Below, in pieces: positions 14,850-16,000 of a stretch of DNA of 16,000 nt (positions within the stretch are counted from its first letter, which is position 1; every line of letters begins with the position of its first letter). This DNA is from DASYML01 sp036399835. GTDB lineage: Bacteria; Acidobacteriota; Blastocatellia; Pyrinomonadales; Pyrinomonadaceae. Below the pieces are notes generated by a model, which was not told the DNA's origin, did not search any database, and was given only the letters and a program-made list of their open reading frames with translations. The position numbers and the translations under genes were made by a program. The stretch spans positions 1 through 16,000 of the forward strand of contig DASWMI010000212.1 in assembly GCA_036399835.1 (NCBI GenBank), written 5' to 3'.

Positions 14850-15344
14850 TTATTCGAGAGCCGAATACTCCGCAATGATACGCTCGCGTATCTGTGCCGG
14901 AGTCAGCCCCTGCTCTTTTTGCAGCCTGTAAGCTTCGAGGGCTTCGTTGACGCAGACGGCGCAATGAGCCGCGTGGTCGTTCTCAAAACAGCTATGCAGA
15001 CTCTTGTGACCGATGCTCTTGTCACAATGGCAATAGCAGGGGAGCTGCGCAATCGTCTGCGGTATCTCTCTGGCGGCCCTGTAAGCTTCGCGCGCAGGCC
15101 CGAAGAAATTTTCAGGCGCGAGCACGGGCGCGAGACTCCCCTTGCCGGGCGGCGCTTCGAGATACGCAGGCACGCGCGCCGCCGCCTTGCCCGCCGGAGC
15201 GGAATGCGCATCGTGCGCGGGCTGCGCCGTCGAAGCCTTCTCTTGAGGACTATCGCCCGACAGACGCCCGGACTGAGCCAGGATGACTGCCGCAACCGCC
15301 ACGGCAAGAACGATGCCGATTATCAAAGCTCTCTTTTTCTTCAT
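14850..15344 (-). CDS. Membrane-anchored Cys-rich PCYC-motif protein
   Basis: A 164-residue protein. Residues 2-24 (KKKRALIIGIVLAVAVAAVI) form an N-terminal membrane anchor or signal. A low-complexity Ala/His/Pro region follows. The C-terminal domain carries PCYCHCDKSIGHKSLHSCF and HAAHCAVCVNEALEAYRLQK: six Cys and several His in the pattern of the PCYCGC family (PF13798), whose function is unknown. The residues are suited to binding a metal, and the domain should lie outside the cytoplasm. GAGGAA precedes ATG 15344 by ten bases. The gene upstream, on the same strand 207 bp away, ends in a Met/His-rich tail, which supports a shared metal role but does not prove it. Confidence 0.85.
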   Translation of the reverse strand: MKKKRALIIGIVLAVAVAAVILAQSGRLSGDSPQEKASTAQPAHDAHSAPAGKAAARVPAYLEAPPGKGSLAPVLAPENFFGPAREAYRAAREIPQTIAQLPCYCHCDKSIGHKSLHSCFENDHAAHCAVCVNEALEAYRLQKEQGLTPAQIRERIIAEYSALE

Positions 15345-15367
15345 CTGAATCTTATTCCTCAGAAAAC

Positions 15368-15396
15368 ATTTTGAAATGAATCACAGACTTTGGCAA
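15368..15396 (-). promoter_or_regulatory. Possible promoter of the PCYC-motif gene
   Basis: On the minus strand TTGCCA (15396-15391) and CAAAAT (15373-15368) are 17 bp apart. The -35 matches five of six bases and the -10 only four. The start would lie about 20 nt upstream of the coding start. This would allow expression apart from the barrel gene upstream. Confidence 0.35.
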
Positions 15397-15433
15397 CCTC
15401 TTAGCAAACAGGAAACCCAGGCTCAAGGATAAA

Positions 15434-15556
15434 ACGATTGACTCAATAGCTCATCAAGCCGATGATTCGTTAAGCACCGCGCCGTTGGACCAATAGCTTT
15501 TTCTTCATCCTTCACCTTTCCGCCTTCCCTCTCTCGCCTTCCGTCCTACTCTTACT
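15434..15556 (+). repeat. Intergenic repeat, copy 2
   Basis: It repeats the block order of 11151-11335: ATGATTCGTTAA, TTGGACCAATAGC, TTCTTCATCCTTCACC, TTTCCGCCTTCC, then CTACTCTTACTCGTGTCCTG. It is shorter and diverged by substitutions and small gaps, and it lies in the same orientation. It fills most of the gap between the PCYC-motif gene and the barrel-like gene. Confidence 0.5.
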
Positions 15557-16000
15557 CGTGTCCTGCGTGCCCGCTCATCTTCATGCTGCTCGGTCGCAGG
15601 CGTATAAAGAAATGATAGGACGCTGGATTGTTGCCGTAAAGCGGATCGAGCGCGGCGGGCTTGGAATAGAATGTGACATCCGCGCCGAGCGCGACGGAAA
15701 GCCGTTCAGTATTCCAGATGTCGCGCGCTCCGCCAAAGGTATACGCGCCGATGCGAAAATGCGGATGATGGTCCGCGATGCCCAGTTGCTGGCGATCTTG
15801 AAGACTGAGAAGCGTGTTCTTGTCGGCCAGCTCAAGCCGCGTGTAAAGATAATTGTGGTCCAGGAAGTTGACCGTAGACTCAGCCGTGTAGCCGTTCAGA
15901 TGAAAGCGGCTCTGGCCGTGCTCCTCATTATTGCGTCCCCAGATCAGGCTGGTGGACCAGTTGCCTCTCTCGAAGCGCCTGTTATGGCTGATGGAAGCGG
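15552..16000 (-). CDS. Outer-membrane-barrel-like protein, C-terminal part
   Basis: I translated this by hand: the frame is open from the window edge to TAA 15552-15554 and gives 148 residues, with the start beyond the window. Alternating polar and hydrophobic strands with many aromatic residues (NWSTSLIWGRNNEEHGQSRF, NFLDHNYLYTRLELADKNTL, HPHFRIGAYTFGGARD, ALGADVTFYSKP) look like antiparallel strands of an outer-membrane beta-barrel. After NPASYHFFIRLRP, whose strand could be the last of the barrel, the chain ends in SSMKMSGHAGHE, a short Met/His-rich tail of the kind that binds copper or silver. The PCYC-motif gene follows on the same strand. I cannot name the family; a secreted metal-resistance protein is the best guess. 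Confidence 0.8.
   Translation of the reverse strand, partial: ASISHNRRFERGNWSTSLIWGRNNEEHGQSRFHLNGYTAESTVNFLDHNYLYTRLELADKNTLLSLQDRQQLGIADHHPHFRIGAYTFGGARDIWNTERLSVALGADVTFYSKPAALDPLYGNNPASYHFFIRLRPSSMKMSGHAGHE

Overview
The window looks like a chromosomal segment of an Acidobacteriota member, possibly of the Blastocatellia type. The evidence is a secreted von Willebrand A protein of the kind common in that phylum, several secreted proteins of acidobacterial style, moderately GC-rich codon use and Shine-Dalgarno-type starts. The assignment is inference from protein style; no taxonomic marker was compared.

Bases 1-5973 (minus strand): transcription runs right to left through a secreted protein of unknown function (545 aa), trmFO (tRNA m5U54 methylation), a VWA-TonB fusion protein overlapping the end of trmFO, and xerC, whose 3' part is cut by the window edge. 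trmFO next to xerC is an old arrangement, known for example in Bacillus; here the VWA gene sits between them.

Bases 6202-7296: a two-gene minus-strand unit encodes a Lys/Ala-rich histone H1-like protein and a very acidic 70-aa protein. Divergent to it is a tRNA-Thr(CGT) gene with a good sigma70 promoter. Bases 7297-7775 are AT-richer and hold a possible decayed reading frame, a sigma54-type promoter and a leader that can fold, ahead of a GNAT acetyltransferase.

Bases 8709-11150 (plus strand): a second foldable leader precedes a large membrane GGDEF-EAL protein with all recognised c-di-GMP synthesis, feedback and hydrolysis motifs. After an intergenic repeat comes a secreted protein with an Ada-like C-terminal metal-binding-type domain. 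It converges on lexA, and a perfect 46-nt palindrome lies between them as a probable two-way terminator.

Bases 12301-16000 (minus strand): lexA with its promoter, two tandem secreted SYLF-domain paralogues, a membrane-anchored Cys-rich PCYC-type protein, a second copy of the intergenic repeat, and the C-terminal part of an outer-membrane-barrel-like protein ending in a Met/His-rich tail. The last two genes suggest metal, perhaps copper, handling.

The strongest unexplained signal at window scale is the palindromic word TGGWCCA, which I counted 20 times by eye in genes and spacers where about two are expected. No CRISPR array, insertion sequence or complete mobile element was seen.
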